This document shows positions 33,221 through 44,713 of a DNA stretch of 64,000 nucleotides, piece after piece. Each line of letters opens with the position of its first letter. Within the stretch, counting starts at the first letter, position 1. The position numbers were made by a program, and so were the translations under genes. The notes under the pieces were generated by a model. The model saw only the letters and a list, made by a program, of their open reading frames with translations. It did not search any database and was not told the origin of the DNA. This DNA is from Mytilus edulis (Eukaryota; Mollusca; Bivalvia; Mytilida; Mytilidae): positions 30,536,193-30,600,192 of the forward strand of contig NC_092354.1 of assembly GCF_963676685.1 (NCBI RefSeq), in the 5' to 3' direction.

Positions 33221-35443
33221 TTAACAAATTCTACCAAAATTTAATTTTTAGTGGAAGAAGACGTCAAGTCTTCTGAAGACTTAAGGGGCTGACCATTGGC
33301 ATTGAGTCTCCGTATGCCGCATTCATTTCGTGTATTACAATTTCAAAACAACTTAGATTCCTGACACCGATTTTTACACATGATTAGGCATCTGAATCAT
33401 TTAATTTGTAAATTATGATTGTAAAACAATCACTATCGTAAATATGACCCTTTTATTTATGTAAATTATCAGATTTCATCTCATCCACATGAACGTTATT
33501 TGTTTACTTGTAACAGGATGTTTTAACTGTAGATATTTGTATTACGCATGCGTGAATTTGGTATCGGGACAACTCGTCCTGTTTACAAGTTCGCCCTTGA
33601 AGTTACGAATTTGCAATCCTGCAGACAAGAAGATTTTGTTTTTATATAAATAAAAAGGATATATAAAGTGTTGTCTTTATTCATGGTTTTCCTTTGTCAT
33701 GTGAATTAGATGCCCTTCGTAACATACATGTGAACCTCCCGTTTAGGAGAAAAAACTCCCGTGTATGAAATTTTTCAGACGCCATATTTGATCATTTCTT
33801 ACTACTGTACGGGTGTAATTGACACCTGGGTTTAATTTTACCTGAACATCAAAGAAGATGTATAATTATATGGCTTCACTCGACAGCTTGGGTGTCAAAC
33901 ATACTGGAAATCAACGATGTTTACCTCCGGCTAACTGCCGTTGTGTTATCAAAACGATGTGTATTGGGAATATTGAAATACTTTTTTGTTACTTCCCTTT
34001 GTTTTATCCTGTTTTCAGTTATTTTGCTTTTAAAAATGTAAATTGTAAAAAGACTATAAATGATTAATATTTTAATCAAATAATCATAAAAGGATGTTGA
34101 TTAAATGAATTTAAATGATTTTGGACAAATAAAAAAATTAAAATTTATAAATTATTTTAGCAATCTAAACCTCCTTTCAAGGATTAAATTGAAGTTTATA
34201 TCATAATTTTGTTTACAACAGAATGTTCTTTTAATTAATTTACGATGTTGCAAATATACATGTGGAGCTTATTTCTTTCTTATTTGTCTATACATTTACA
34301 AATGATAAGGAGATGAAGACATGAACAAAAATATATACAGATAAGATATATAAATATAATGATTCATTTGCTAGCAGTGAACAATCATTTGTCAAAAACA
34401 AAACAAAACAAAACAAGAAACAGATTCTTCTTATTATTTTATTTTATTCAAATAGAGAGGCAATAATGGAACTATAAACATTACAATTTGATGGAAATTT
34501 GAAGAAAAAACACAATTTCTACATCATTTGGTTACATTTATGACAAAATTTATGTCGATAAAAAAACATGATGTTTTGACCATTCAGTACTTAACCTTTT
34601 CCTCCATAATGACGCTTTTTGACGCCACCCCCTTTACTCCATAATGACGCCTTTTGACGCCTGTGTAGTACCTCAGTTGAAACACTTTGACTACAAAGTG
34701 TCTGCAGTAGACTCAATAAAATTTGTATCCAATATGAAAAGGAATATTCTACTTAAATTTATTTAATGAAATATTTGTTTTTTGCAATGCATTTTAATAC
34801 TTTAAAGCCTATTTTTAGCATTTTATTGAAAAATTCTATTTTGTGTTCATTTTTTACAGTGGGTTGATATGATCTTCCAGTTAGGTTACCCTCATTTGGA
34901 GTGTTGTTCTCAACCTGTTAAAGGTCCATCTTTGTGCATAATTCAAAATTGGAAATTTCAACAAGCATCTAATATTCTTAATCTGGAAAATAAACCCTGG
35001 TCTGCTAGCTTCATGTATATTTTTTCTACCGATTTAATATATAACTAGAATCATGCAAACAGACTTAAGGAAAAGGCATGTAAGTTCATCATACAAATAT
35101 GACACTTTTTCTAGACAATCCAGATCTTGCAAAATACGTCGCTAAAAATTGTAACCTTTAAAATTGTTGTGCAGTAAAAACCCATATGGGAACTTTCAAA
35201 AGTTGGCAGGTATGTAACAAGTCTTACTATTGATTTTACCTAATTTTCATAGTCAACTGAACATAGAAAATGATTGTACGGATGGGAAATCCATGTACTT
35301 ATGACCTTTTCTTGTATGAAGAAAAAAAATACATTTTAACGATAATGGAACAAAGCAGCCTGGGTAAGTGGGGCTGTTTTTATGGTAATTCAAGTTACCT
35401 TTTATTCACCTTCTTCCACTTCAGAGCTATCAGCTCTTTGATT
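33221..35443. other. Array block C, unit 2, no gene recognised
   Basis: Near-identical copy of 20,651-22,872. One visible difference is CTCGTCCTG against CTCGCCCTG near 33,574. No additional feature. Confidence 0.5.
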
Positions 35444-36545
35444 ATATAAGCAGCATGTAACGAATATATACATACATCCTGTGTGCAAATACGATGACTA
35501 TAAAGGGTCCTGAGTACACTCAGGAGGTCCTGAGCGGTGTTTAGGCGTACCCAAAAAGGCATACATGAAATTTAACATGCTCATTTTGCTTTTCTTGTAC
35601 CACTTAACAAGAAAATGAAGGTTTTCATTGCTCGTGTAAAAATGCGTATTTGATAATCGTACAGGTAGACATAAAAAATAATTTTGTCGTTCAATGTATG
35701 AAGGCATATATACATGCATCATTTTACCGTTTTTAATATGAAAGAAGCAACTTTTATATTTGAATGATGGATGACTTTTTATGCATACCAGAATAGTGTA
35801 AATATTGGTGATAGGGTCACATCCCCCAGAGGAGATAAATTAATATCTCTTTTATAGTTTTAAAGGTTTTATATATCTTTTAAACATAATCTTGAGGATT
35901 TTAACCGCGAGTGATATTACACCGATTCTAGGATTGGTGGTTCTCCTGACATAGGAGGGAGTTGCAGTACAGGTAACAGGTAACAGGTAGCATCACTATA
36001 TAACAACAAATGTAACGAAGAAGCACAGAAAGGCATACTAAGTACATCAAATTTAACATACTCATTTTGCTTCTCTTATACAACTTAATTTATCTATATA
36101 AAGTCTACACTGAAAGGATAGAAGGTTTTCATTACTGGTGTAAAATTACGCGTTTGAAATTCGCACAGGTAGACATAAAATAATTTTGTCGTTCAAAGTT
36201 TGAAGGCATACATACATGCACAATCACGTAAAGTTGATATAACAAAGTTGAAACAACAGACTCAACAGTAAATGTAATAATAATAAATAAAATAATGTGT
36301 GGTTCAAAGTATGACGGGATACATACGTACATTTTCACGTCAAATGTATAACATAACTAAAGGCTCTAAAGAGCCTCTCTAAAGAGCCTGTGTCGCTCAC
36401 CTTGGCATATGTGAATTAAACAAAGGAAGCAGAGTGTTCATGACAAAATTGTGTTTAGGTGATTGTGATGTGTTTGTACATCTTCCTTTACTGAACATTC
36501 TTGCTGCTTACAATTATCTCAATCTATAATGAACTTGTCCGTGTA
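35444..36545 (+). repeat. Unit 3: block A with empty Harbinger site 3
   Basis: Starts like unit 2. The site reads TTTTCATTACTGGTG near 36,127-36,141 and has no Harbinger element. The block is interrupted by a 268-bp insertion at 35,722-35,989. It continues into the interspersed repeat, and at about 36,546-36,555 shows the SINE-free junction. Confidence 0.85.
35722..35989 (+). mobile_element. Insertion private to unit 3 (268 bp)
   Basis: Absent from units 1 and 2. It is flanked by GCATCA (35,716-35,721 and 35,990-35,995). It ends in a short tandem tail, CAGGTAACAGGTAACAGGTA. A 6-bp target duplication and simple-repeat tail suggest a 5'-truncated LINE or related retroposon. No coding sequence is recognised. 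Confidence 0.6.
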
Positions 36546-36726
36546 GTTTCAGTGGAAAATGTTAGTAAAAATTTACAAATTTTATGAAAATTGTTTAAAA
36601 TTGATTATAAAGGACAATAACTTCTTAGTGGGTCAATTGACCATTTTGGTCATTTTGACTTATTTTTGAGTCTTAAATTGCTGTACATTATTGCTGTTTA
36701 CAGTTTATCTCTATCTTTAATAATAT

Positions 36727-37086
36727 TCAAGATAATAACCCAAAACAGCAAAATTTCCTAATGTTAATGTTAATGTTAGGAAAACTTGAAGATTCTATAA
36801 ATTTTTGTCCCAGTCCACAGGTTCTAGCACTTTTGTTTTGGCTAAAATCTTTGCCTTGGGCTTCGTCATCATTAGCACTTGTTTTGTAATAAGCATTATT
36901 TGAAGCTGCATGTAAATCTTTATTCACTGAACGTGAAATACTCATCCACCGTCTCTTATATTTTTGGCGCCTCTCGTTTTTGTAAATCCATCCCGGAAAC
37001 AGAAGTTTTAAACAACATGCACTTATGTTAGCTAAAGTTAGTATATCAAAATAAAAATCAAACGAATCAAATGTTTCTGTACTCAA
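36727..37086 (-). pseudogene. Hypothetical protein, unit 3 copy, C-terminally truncated
   Basis: Starts MSTETFDSFDFYFDILTLAN exactly as in unit 1. A deletion of about 0.5 kb fuses the frame after SSFPNININ to unrelated repeat sequence (IRKFCCFGLLS). The acidic tail is lost. Confidence 0.4.
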
Positions 37087-37566
37087 ACATTAACTTTAGT
37101 TTTTTCCCCGTTCATTTTTAAACGTTTTATTTGATATCTGTCAATATTCATCTTGTCTTTTTATTTAAAGAAACGAATATAAATACGTTAGTAGTTTTTT
37201 TTTACAGTTCTGGAGTTAACAAACAGTCAACATGTCTGCTGAAATGAAGTTTCGTCAACTGAGAGTTTACAGTAGTTAATAAACAATTGAAGATGTTGGT
37301 GTATGTGTAAATATATTTAGTTACAAAAGTTCTGGTGGAACTGGGACTAACTATATCAATATAAAATTGCAAACCTTGTATGTGTATTTTATTTCCATCA
37401 CAACCGTTAATGTGAACGTGCTAGTGTGTGAGTGATAAAATTGAGAATGGAAATTGAGAATGTGTCAAAGAGACAACAACCCGACCATAGAAAAAAACAA
37501 CAGCAAAAGGTCACCAACGGGTCTTCAATGTAGCGAGAAGTGAGCATGTATGTACTTAGATTATAT
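37087..37566. other. End of unit 3, block B remnant
   Basis: Carries the retroelement 3' end at about 37,442-37,545. Homology to units 1 and 2 stops at 37,566, just before TA-rich simple sequence. Confidence 0.6.
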
Positions 37567-37878
37567 TATATATATATATCTGTATAGGATAGTACAGTAT
37601 TACTATATTTTGGTGGTTAACGGGTACATTTTGTAATAACTGGTTACTTTTTAAAATGGTGAGATCTTTTCTGTTATAGTTTCATGGTATATCAGCAAAT
37701 TAAACATTAGTATGACCAATGACATTTCGAAATAACTATTCTAAATGATTAACACATGTTCTTATATATATAGAACTTTCCAGGACTGGTGTCAGTTTGA
37801 TCACAGGCTTTGGTCAGTCAGCATCGTTTATCTGCAGGTTAATTACTTACTATATATATATATATATATTTCTAAATC
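37567..37878. repeat. TA microsatellites and AT-rich spacer
   Basis: Runs of TA at 37,567-37,580 and 37,850-37,870 bracket AT-rich sequence without a gene. Confidence 0.6.
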
Positions 37879-38100
37879 ATGCTGGACAAAGAAATATCAG
37901 AGTTTAGTGCTGAAATGTATTTAGAACTTATAATGATATATAATAATGATATCCATTATGATGAACTACATAGTTTTAAAGAGGAGGAGGATTTAAGGAC
38001 TTTTGGTGTTTTGAAATTCATAAAACCGATTAGAAAAAAGTTTGTCTGTTTCCATTGCCAAAGTGGAAAAGATGTTGAAGAAGGAATTAGAATCTTATGA
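37879..38100 (+). CDS. Unrecognised 73-codon open frame
   Basis: Encodes MLDKEISEFSAEMYLELIMI, then EEEDLRTFGVLKFIKPIRKK and a CFHC pair near residue 60. The amino-acid mix is coding-like, but there is no family match and no clear splice signal. The next 200 bases have stops in all frames. Probably a remnant. Confidence 0.2.
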   Translation: MLDKEISEFSAEMYLELIMIYNNDIHYDELHSFKEEEDLRTFGVLKFIKPIRKKFVCFHCQSGKDVEEGIRIL

Positions 38101-38780
38101 CTTAATAAGACTTTGTCATATTGGCGTAGAATTGGCAAATGCCAGCTACAACAAAACTGAAGAGAGAAAAGCTTTTGAATAATTTCTCTGTTTATCAGAC
38201 TGAGAGATGTTACAAAGATCTAGCTCTTGCCTAAAAATGTTATGCTGGAGACTTTTACAAAGTGAAATATAAAATTCTAACACAGTGGACGCCATAGATA
38301 TTTGCTACATGGATTATCATACCAGGAGCACAAAATCCATTGCCTGCAAAGGATTTCTTGGATCATGGTTAAAAGGCCGTCCTTTCTTACAAAATACTTT
38401 GAAAATAAGTAGCTGCAATGACAATTAAGATCTGTTTCTGAAACAAATTAATAAGCGACTTGGCTCTCGACTTGACACGGTTAGACATGGAAACTAATAT
38501 TGTCGAGGGATTTAATAGGTGCTTAAAGTAAGATCATTACTATAGATATTGCCTTTTTTCGCCTTAATCATCCGAAAGATATATCTATACATAACTGTGT
38601 TTAGAAAGGACAGTGTAAACTTTTTTCTTTTTCTTTTTTTTTTCAGATTACTATCTTAGGATCTTTGGGTTCTGATGTTTGCAGGTGGGTGCATCTTTGT
38701 TTTGACTAATAGAGATTTCCCAGTTTCAATTTGCAACAGCTGATTTGACAGTTCATGCTAGTTCAAAAATATGAGTAAAC
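38101..38780. other. No gene seen
   Basis: AT-rich sequence with a pyrimidine tract near 38,620-38,645 and no supported exon or repeat. Confidence 0.4.
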
Positions 38781-40090
38781 CAGATGCTCTGCAGGGCGTA
38801 GCTTTATACGACCGCAGAGGTTGAACCCTGAACGGTTGGGGCAAGTATGGACACAACATTCAAGCTGGATTCAGCTCTAAATTTGGATTGTGATTAAATA
38901 GTTGACACAGCATAGGTTTCTGACACAGAATGAATGTGTTCTAATGAACTTATTTTTTTTTATTTTCTCTTAGAGCAATTCACTATTCTGTTGAATATTA
39001 ATCCTCTCAAAAAAATGTTTGAAGAAATTTTCTTTTTATTTATGAAATTTCAAATGAGAAAAATTGAACCCAATTTTTTTAATCACATCCCCCTTTCCCT
39101 TATTCTAAAACTAATCTCAATTTAAATTTCTAATGGAGTTTGCAACAATAACTACTCATTTAAATACATCATAAAATATTAAGATGTAAAAAAACTGCTT
39201 GTTATCACTGAAGATTATTTTAATTTATCAGTTGGTAGTAAAAAGTGAATATACATTGTATATTGTATATAACAAAGATTTGAGTTGATTCTGGACTAAG
39301 AAAGATAACTCCAATTAAAAAAAATCTTGCTATTGCACAATATTGTGCAATTAGATATTTCTTGCTTACTATTCTGGACAAAGAAAGATAACTCTAATTA
39401 AAAAAAATTTGCTATTTCACAATATTGTGCAATTAGATATTTCTTGACATTGCGCAATACTGTGCAATTGAAAAAACTTGCTATTGCACAATACTTAATA
39501 TAAGAATTTTAGATCCTGATTTGGACCAACTTGAAAACTGGGCCCATAATCAAAAATCTAAGTACATGTTTGGATTCAGCATATCAAAGAAACCCAAGAT
39601 TTTAATTTTTGTTAAAATCAAACTAAGTTTAATTTTGGACCTTTTGGACTTTAATGTAGACCAATTTGAAAACAGGACCAAAAATGAAGAATCTACATAC
39701 ACAGTTAGATTTGGCATATCAAAGAACCCCATTTATTCAATTTTTGATGAAATCAATCAAAGTTTAATTTTGGACCCCGATTTGGACCAACTTGAAAACT
39801 GGGCCTATAATCAAAAATCTAAGTACATTTTTAGATTCACCATATCAAAGTACCCAACCCATTCATTTTTTGTCAAAATCAAACTAACTTAAGTTTAATT
39901 TTGGACCCTTTGGACCTTAATGTAGACCAATTTGAAAACGGGACCAAAAGTTAAGAATCTACATACACAGTTAGATTCGGCATATCAAAGAACCCCAATT
40001 ATTCAATTTTGATGAAATCAAACAAAGTTTAATTTTGAACCCTTTGGGCCCCTTATTCTGTTGGGACCAAAACTCCCAAAATCAATACCA
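38781..40090 (+). mobile_element. Large non-autonomous mussel element, copy 1
   Basis: Begins CAGATGCTCTGCAGGGCGTA and GCTTTATACGACCGCAGAGG, recognisable as an abundant mussel element. It includes the palindrome attgcacaatattgtgcaat (39,332-39,351) and near-copies around 39,417 and 39,450. A ~260-bp array of alternating half-units follows (GGACCAACTTGAAAACTGGG and GACCAATTTGAAAACxGGAC) from about 39,510 to 40,075. The 123-codon frame across that array is a repeat artefact. Reverse copies lie at 61,071-61,828 and from 63,545 to the window end. Confidence 0.65.
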
Positions 40091-40634
40091 AACTTTAATT
40101 TATACAATTATAGTGTATTATTCGTCAGGATAAATTTAGAAACATGATATTGGCTAATTTGATTGCACCCCGTTGCATTACTTTATAAATAAATGCGTTA
40201 AAACTATATATGATTTTTGTTTCAGTTTAATTTCTTACGGATACTTTATTTATATTCTATAATAAACTAAATATTTATAATCCAAAAAGTAATCGCGGTA
40301 TATAATTAATTTCTTTCTGAAAATTTCAGTTATTGATTCATAATTGACGGTAAATAAATGTTTGTGCATTCTCAAACTTGATACCTCAAAAACGTTATAA
40401 ATCTTAATATATTTTATTTCCTAATGGAAAACTTTGGTTCCCCGTAAATACATGTTCAAAGTTTATAATTTCGAAAAAGTGAAACATTTTTGTTCACAAT
40501 AAAGATTTCTATTATCTTGACAAATCAGTTAATATGTATCATCGTTTTAAACATGATATGATGAAATTAATCTGGATATTTTGACAATACTTTTGCACGG
40601 TTCTGTTTTGATTCAATGAGTAAAACACACCTAC
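40091..40634. other. No gene seen
   Basis: AT-rich sequence with no supported feature; it may be intron downstream of the zinc-finger exon on the - strand. Confidence 0.4.
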
Positions 40635-40958
40635 CATTACAGAACATGTCTGTTGGTGTTTGCTTAAATCTCTTCTCAGGGAACATTTCTTTCCACAATT
40701 GTTACACATAATTTTTTTACCCGGGTGTTGACATTGTTCATGCAGGACTAAGTCTGTTTTATTTTAAAAGTTTGTTTCACAATATTTACATTTTAATGAA
40801 CAGGTGTTCTGGTGTCGTAGGAAAGCACCCTTTCTGTTAAAAGTTTTATCAAATTTAGCACAGGAGAAGCAACTAGATCCATGAACGGATAATTTATGTC
40901 TATTTAGGTCGGATCGTCTTGAAAAGGTTATGTTACAAACATCGCATTGAAACTCCAT
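40635..40958 (-). pseudogene. C2H2/C2HC zinc-finger exon with one internal stop
   Basis: From an ATG at 40,958 (-), four zinc fingers follow. The first is CDVCNITFSRRSDLNRHKLSVH (classical C2H2). The second is CFSCAKFDKTF...HQNTC (C2HC). The third is CKYCETNF, then a TAA at 40,766-40,764, then NKTDLVLHEQCQH. The fourth is CNNCGKKCSLRRDLSKHQQTC (C2HC). A clean donor (ATG|GTAGGTG) ends the exon. Alternation of C2H2 and C2HC fingers in an N-terminal exon is seen in some transposon-linked proteins, but I cannot assign one. The single stop makes it a probable recent pseudogene, or an assembly error. Confidence 0.6.
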
Positions 40959-40982
40959 CGTGAAAATGAAGATATTGATCAT

Positions 40983-41207
40983 TTACTGCTCATATGTACT
41001 CTTGTATTATTGTCACCTGCATTTTCATTTGGTAAAATAGTATAATACAATTAATCAGTGTTTGGTATGTTCGGAAGTTTACCTTTAAAAAAAGTGTTCT
41101 GCTTGAAGAGAATGCTAACAGAAAATAACTTTGATGTTCATCTGCATTTCATCAATAGTACTTGCAAAAACATTACGAGATGTTGTAATAATGGTGATTA
41201 AATAAAA
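40983..41207. other. No gene seen
   Basis: AT-rich flank upstream of the zinc-finger exon; no promoter element stands out. Confidence 0.35.
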
Positions 41208-41425
41208 TTCACTTCAAATGTTAAAAAGTAAAAACACAAAAATACTGAACTCCGAGGAAAATTCGAAAAAAAAAACAAAAATCGAAAGGCAAGATCAAAA
41301 GTCAAAACACATCAAACGAATGGATAACAACTGTCATATTCCTGACTTGGTACAGACATTTTCTAATGAAAAAATTGGTGGATTGAACCTGGTTTTATAG
41401 CTAGCTAAACCTCTCACTTAACAGA
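41208..41425 (+). repeat. Interspersed mussel repeat fragment
   Basis: Contains CACAAAAATACTGAACTCCG, CGAATGGATAACAACTGTCA and GGTTTTATAGCTAGCTAAAC, which I recognise as a common mussel repeat. A second piece of it is inserted at about 41,717-41,835. Confidence 0.55.
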
Positions 41426-41429
41426 ACAC

Positions 41430-42300
41430 TACATTCAGAAAGTCTAGCAAGATCAAACACAGAAGTACAACAACTATCAAAGCGAAAGTTCATATATGGA
41501 GATTCGGTGACGAACATAACTATTTATTTGGTAGTTTTCATTTAAATATCGTTTCCGACTAATGCTTTCTTTTACATTATGATAATTGGCTATTGCCTGC
41601 AGTTGAATTTGATCGTGAACATCTTGAATCCCATGTTTCATACATTTTTACTCTCATTTCAACCCGCAAACAAAGAACTTTTGATCATAAAATATGTTGT
41701 ATGTTATCTGTATAGTAGCAAAAAGTAAAATCACAAAAATACTGAACTCAGAGGAAAATCAACTAGGAAAGTCCATAATCACCTGACAAAATCAAATAAC
41801 AAAACGCATAAAAAACGAATGGACAAGAACAGCAATTCAGTCGCTATGTAATATTTTTGTTATATATATCACATACATTTTTCGTAGGAACTATGTCCAT
41901 ATAAGGAGATTCGGTGACGAACAAACAATTTATTTGGTAGCTTTCATTTAAAAATCGTTTCCGACTAATGCTTTCAATTACATAATGATAATTGACTAAT
42001 GCCTGCAGTTGAATTTGATCATGAACATCTTGAATCCCATGTTTCATACATGTCTACTCTCATTGCAACCCGCAAACAAAGAACTTTTTATCGTAAAAAT
42101 ATTTTTGATGTGATCTGTATAGTAGCAATTCAATCACTATGTATAACACATACATTTGCAGTAACTGTGTCCATATAAAGATTTTCGGTGACGAACATAA
42201 CTATTTATCTGGTAGCTTTCATTTAAAAATCGTTTCCGACTAATGCTTTCTTTAACATTATGATAATTGGCTACTACCTGCAGTTGAATTTGATAGTTTG
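41430..42300. repeat. ~272-bp tandem repeat, about three copies
   Basis: The unit marker GATTCGGTGACGAACATAAC recurs near 41,501, 41,908 and 42,180. It is followed by CGTTTCCGACTAATGCTTTC, CCTGCAGTTGAATTTGAT and CAACCCGCAAACAAAGAAC. The first spacing is longer because of the ~120-bp insertion at 41,717. A detached part of the unit lies at about 47,030-47,215. Confidence 0.7.
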
Positions 42301-42663
42301 AAGAATCTCAAAAATAGTTGATTTCTCTGTAAAATGCAGATTATATAGACATTGATTTACATTATTGTATAATATGTTATGTAAACAAATATACAATAAG
42401 CTTTAAGCTAAAGACAAAGCCTTTAGCAAGCATTATGTTGTACATTTGTCCTCAGTAGGGATTGAACCTACATACATAAGTATTCTCCATGTCAGATGAA
42501 GACTTAAGTTGTATACATAATTGATCAAGCAAATTAATACCAAGAAAAATGAGAAGTTTGTAATGGTATTTGGTTTATAAAGTCAGTCATGGCAGTATTT
42601 ATGCTGAAGAAATCTTAAATGGAATCATTTGCAGATGAGTTATTATTTATATAAATGACATAC
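42301..42663. other. No gene; degenerate B-box-like motif
   Basis: On the - strand near 42,453-42,469, AGGTTCAATCCCTACTG resembles a Pol III B box, but no A box is upstream. Otherwise AT-rich. Confidence 0.3.
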
Positions 42664-43612
42664 TTTGCCATGACTTAGAAGTATTTCTTGATGTTGAGCT
42701 TCTCTGCAGGAGGTCATAGCAACATCATGTATTGTCTTGCTGACCTCTTTTTCCTTTTTGCGTAATGTTGTATCACTAATTGGTGGTAAGTTGCATTCTA
42801 TTAAGAAGTTGTTTACATGGGATGGTCCCATTCCAGCGTGTGTCATACCTGTGTATACAAAAGTTGCATGATAAATGTGTGTATATAATATGTGGTGGTT
42901 TTTTTTTTTATCAAATGAGCAATATTTTAGCTGTATGATGATTTGAATAAAGTTTCCTGCATTGAAATAATGTCATCTTTTGGTATACTAGCACACAATG
43001 CATTGTGCAGGTAGGTATGTCAACAATCAAATATGTTTTGCAGTTTCCATACTTTGTAAATTGAAGACAGTCATTACAGAATTCTATTCTTCAGTTGGTT
43101 TTTTTTCCTTGTTTTTAAGGCACTTCGTTGGCTAATCAATTAATAGAAAAAAAGATATAAATAATGTTACATTTAAGCATGGAATTACATTATTTCTGTT
43201 GCAAATTGAAGTGAGAATGTTAAAATGTTTATAAATGCATATGCAAAGATTGTCAATGAAAAATGGAGTCTGGGTTCTCTGGGAATGTTTTTTATAAATA
43301 TTGTTTCCTATAGAAATAATGTTTAAGAATGGAGATAATGGTACAAGAAATTCAGTCACATAAAATTGTATTTCACAAAGCTTAATTAAATCTACATTTG
43401 AATCATAAACAATTCATTAGAAAAGATGGTGGCAAAATGATAGCTGTATTGCAAGACTTGTTTTGTTAAAATATATCTTCATACCTATTGCAACTTTGGA
43501 ATTTATGCAATAACTTCCATTTGGTGTTCTCTTGCCTGTATGCACATCAGTTATTGCAAGACATGCAGAGTTGTCACATTTGATTAGTAATACACTTGCC
43601 AAACCATACAAC
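42664..43612 (-). CDS. Mutator-like transposase-domain protein, two internal exons
   Basis: Two - strand exons with matching phase: 43,612-43,485 (LYGLASVLLIKCDNSACLA..., then ITDVHTGKRTPNGSYCINSK) and 42,848-42,664 (MTHAGMGPSHVNNFLIECNL..., then RKKEKEVSKTIHDVAMTSC). Borders are TGTAG|G, ATAG|GTATGA, ACAG|GTATGA and AAA|GTATGT. The order G-L-A-x-x-L-x-I-K-C, D-V-H-x-x-K-R, I-N-S-K-x-x-x-G-M, then x-G-x-G-P-x-x-V-N-x-F-L and (R/K)-x-E-x-E-V matches the Mutator-like domain found in large bivalve and cnidarian families, often with a YqaJ-type nuclease. Both exons are open, but upstream and downstream exons were not found, so it is partial in this window. Family assignment is from pattern memory. 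Confidence 0.6.
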
Positions 43613-44713
43613 CTACATGTACAGAAGTAAATAAACAAAGTTTAACAACAATTACAAAGTAAGCCTCTATTTCCAAATTTTATTAACAATTCTTTATAAT
43701 TTTAATTTTGGATGTAACACTTCTTCTGATCGGCTGACGTCTTTTTGTTTATTATATCATAGACACAATATTTGTCATGTGACTGACCATGACGTCATCA
43801 ACGTTTTTTCATGATTTACGCCGGTTTAAAATTGAAAAAATTTAAGAATTAAATTATAAGAAATAACTGTAATATTTTGTCAGTCTATTCGAAATAACAT
43901 AAAAAAATGTGGTGCACACGGTTTAATAACCCGCTACCACTAAGGTACATAGTCAAGCGAAGTTAATAGTATGTATAAGTTATGTAGAACTCGGTTGGAA
44001 ATGTATTCAATCATGTTATGAACCAAAGGGTAAAGAGGTCACTGAGGTGACATACAATACATGTATGTAAATTTTACTAATATTTATTAAAAAAATTATA
44101 TTGCTTATAAAAGTTTATTCTACTTTTTTATTTGCTGAAACGTGAGATTCTGTAAATTCTAGAATTGAATTTTGCTGAAGTCAGAGTTGACACATATTTT
44201 TGTGTTTACCTCGCACCAACTGTGTTAGATAAATGTAAAGGCAAGTTTCACCGGCAACAGTGCATTTCCCTTGCCAAAACATCGAGTTCTACAACTCTTC
44301 TGCCCTCCATCCAAGTATTGTTTTTGATCAGCATCTATAATTAATTCATCTACAACCACTTCACAACCAATGTCAGTGAGTAAGATGGTGCGTGTATTGG
44401 TTGTGGTCTAGTAAATCTGCGTTTTGATAAGAGGTGTTTTTACGGTCATTATTCAGTTTTAAAAAAAAAGAATGCCTTTTCGATTGTTTTGATTTGTTTC
44501 TTATAAAAAAAGCCAGACTTGTTCCTTTCTCTATCCATTGTGAAAGTGTTTAATATTTCAGAAATTCCTACAGCTGACAGGCGTCATTTTGTCAACATTG
44601 TATCTAAGTCTATTAAACGCTTGAAATTGCATCGAATATTTAAAACACTTCACTGACTCAAATTATGTTGTCCGTTAGAAAAGAGTTATCTCCCTGTAGT
44701 GTTAGGAAAAACC
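43613..44713. other. No confirmed gene; one exon-like stretch
   Basis: On the - strand about 44,211-44,402 is open (IGCEVVVDELIIDADQKQYL, then GQKSCRTRCFGKGNALL) and could be an upstream exon of the Mutator-like gene. Its splice sites are unclear and it is not recognised. The rest is AT-rich. Confidence 0.3.

Larger units (their letters stand above)
10235..37566 (+). repeat. Tandem segmental array, ~12.57-kb period
   Basis: Unit 1 is about 10,327-22,872, unit 2 about 22,873-35,443, and a truncated unit 3 about 35,444-37,566. Landmarks recur at offsets of 12,545 to 12,575, for example the transposase exon (14,640 and 27,215) and the block near 21,288 and 33,858. Units 1 and 2 differ by few substitutions and by small indels: a 28-bp difference near 10,905, 9 bp in a minisatellite near 18,165, and G/C-tract lengths near 19,325 and 19,575. 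Sequence homologous to the start of block A begins slightly earlier, at about 10,235. Unit 3 ends at GATTATA (37,566), next to a TA microsatellite. Confidence 0.95.

Noticed and set aside
39521-39892. 123-codon frame with internal repeats, resembling a repeat protein
   Set aside because: It is a translation of the ~260-bp array in a non-autonomous element; other copies of the element do not keep the frame.
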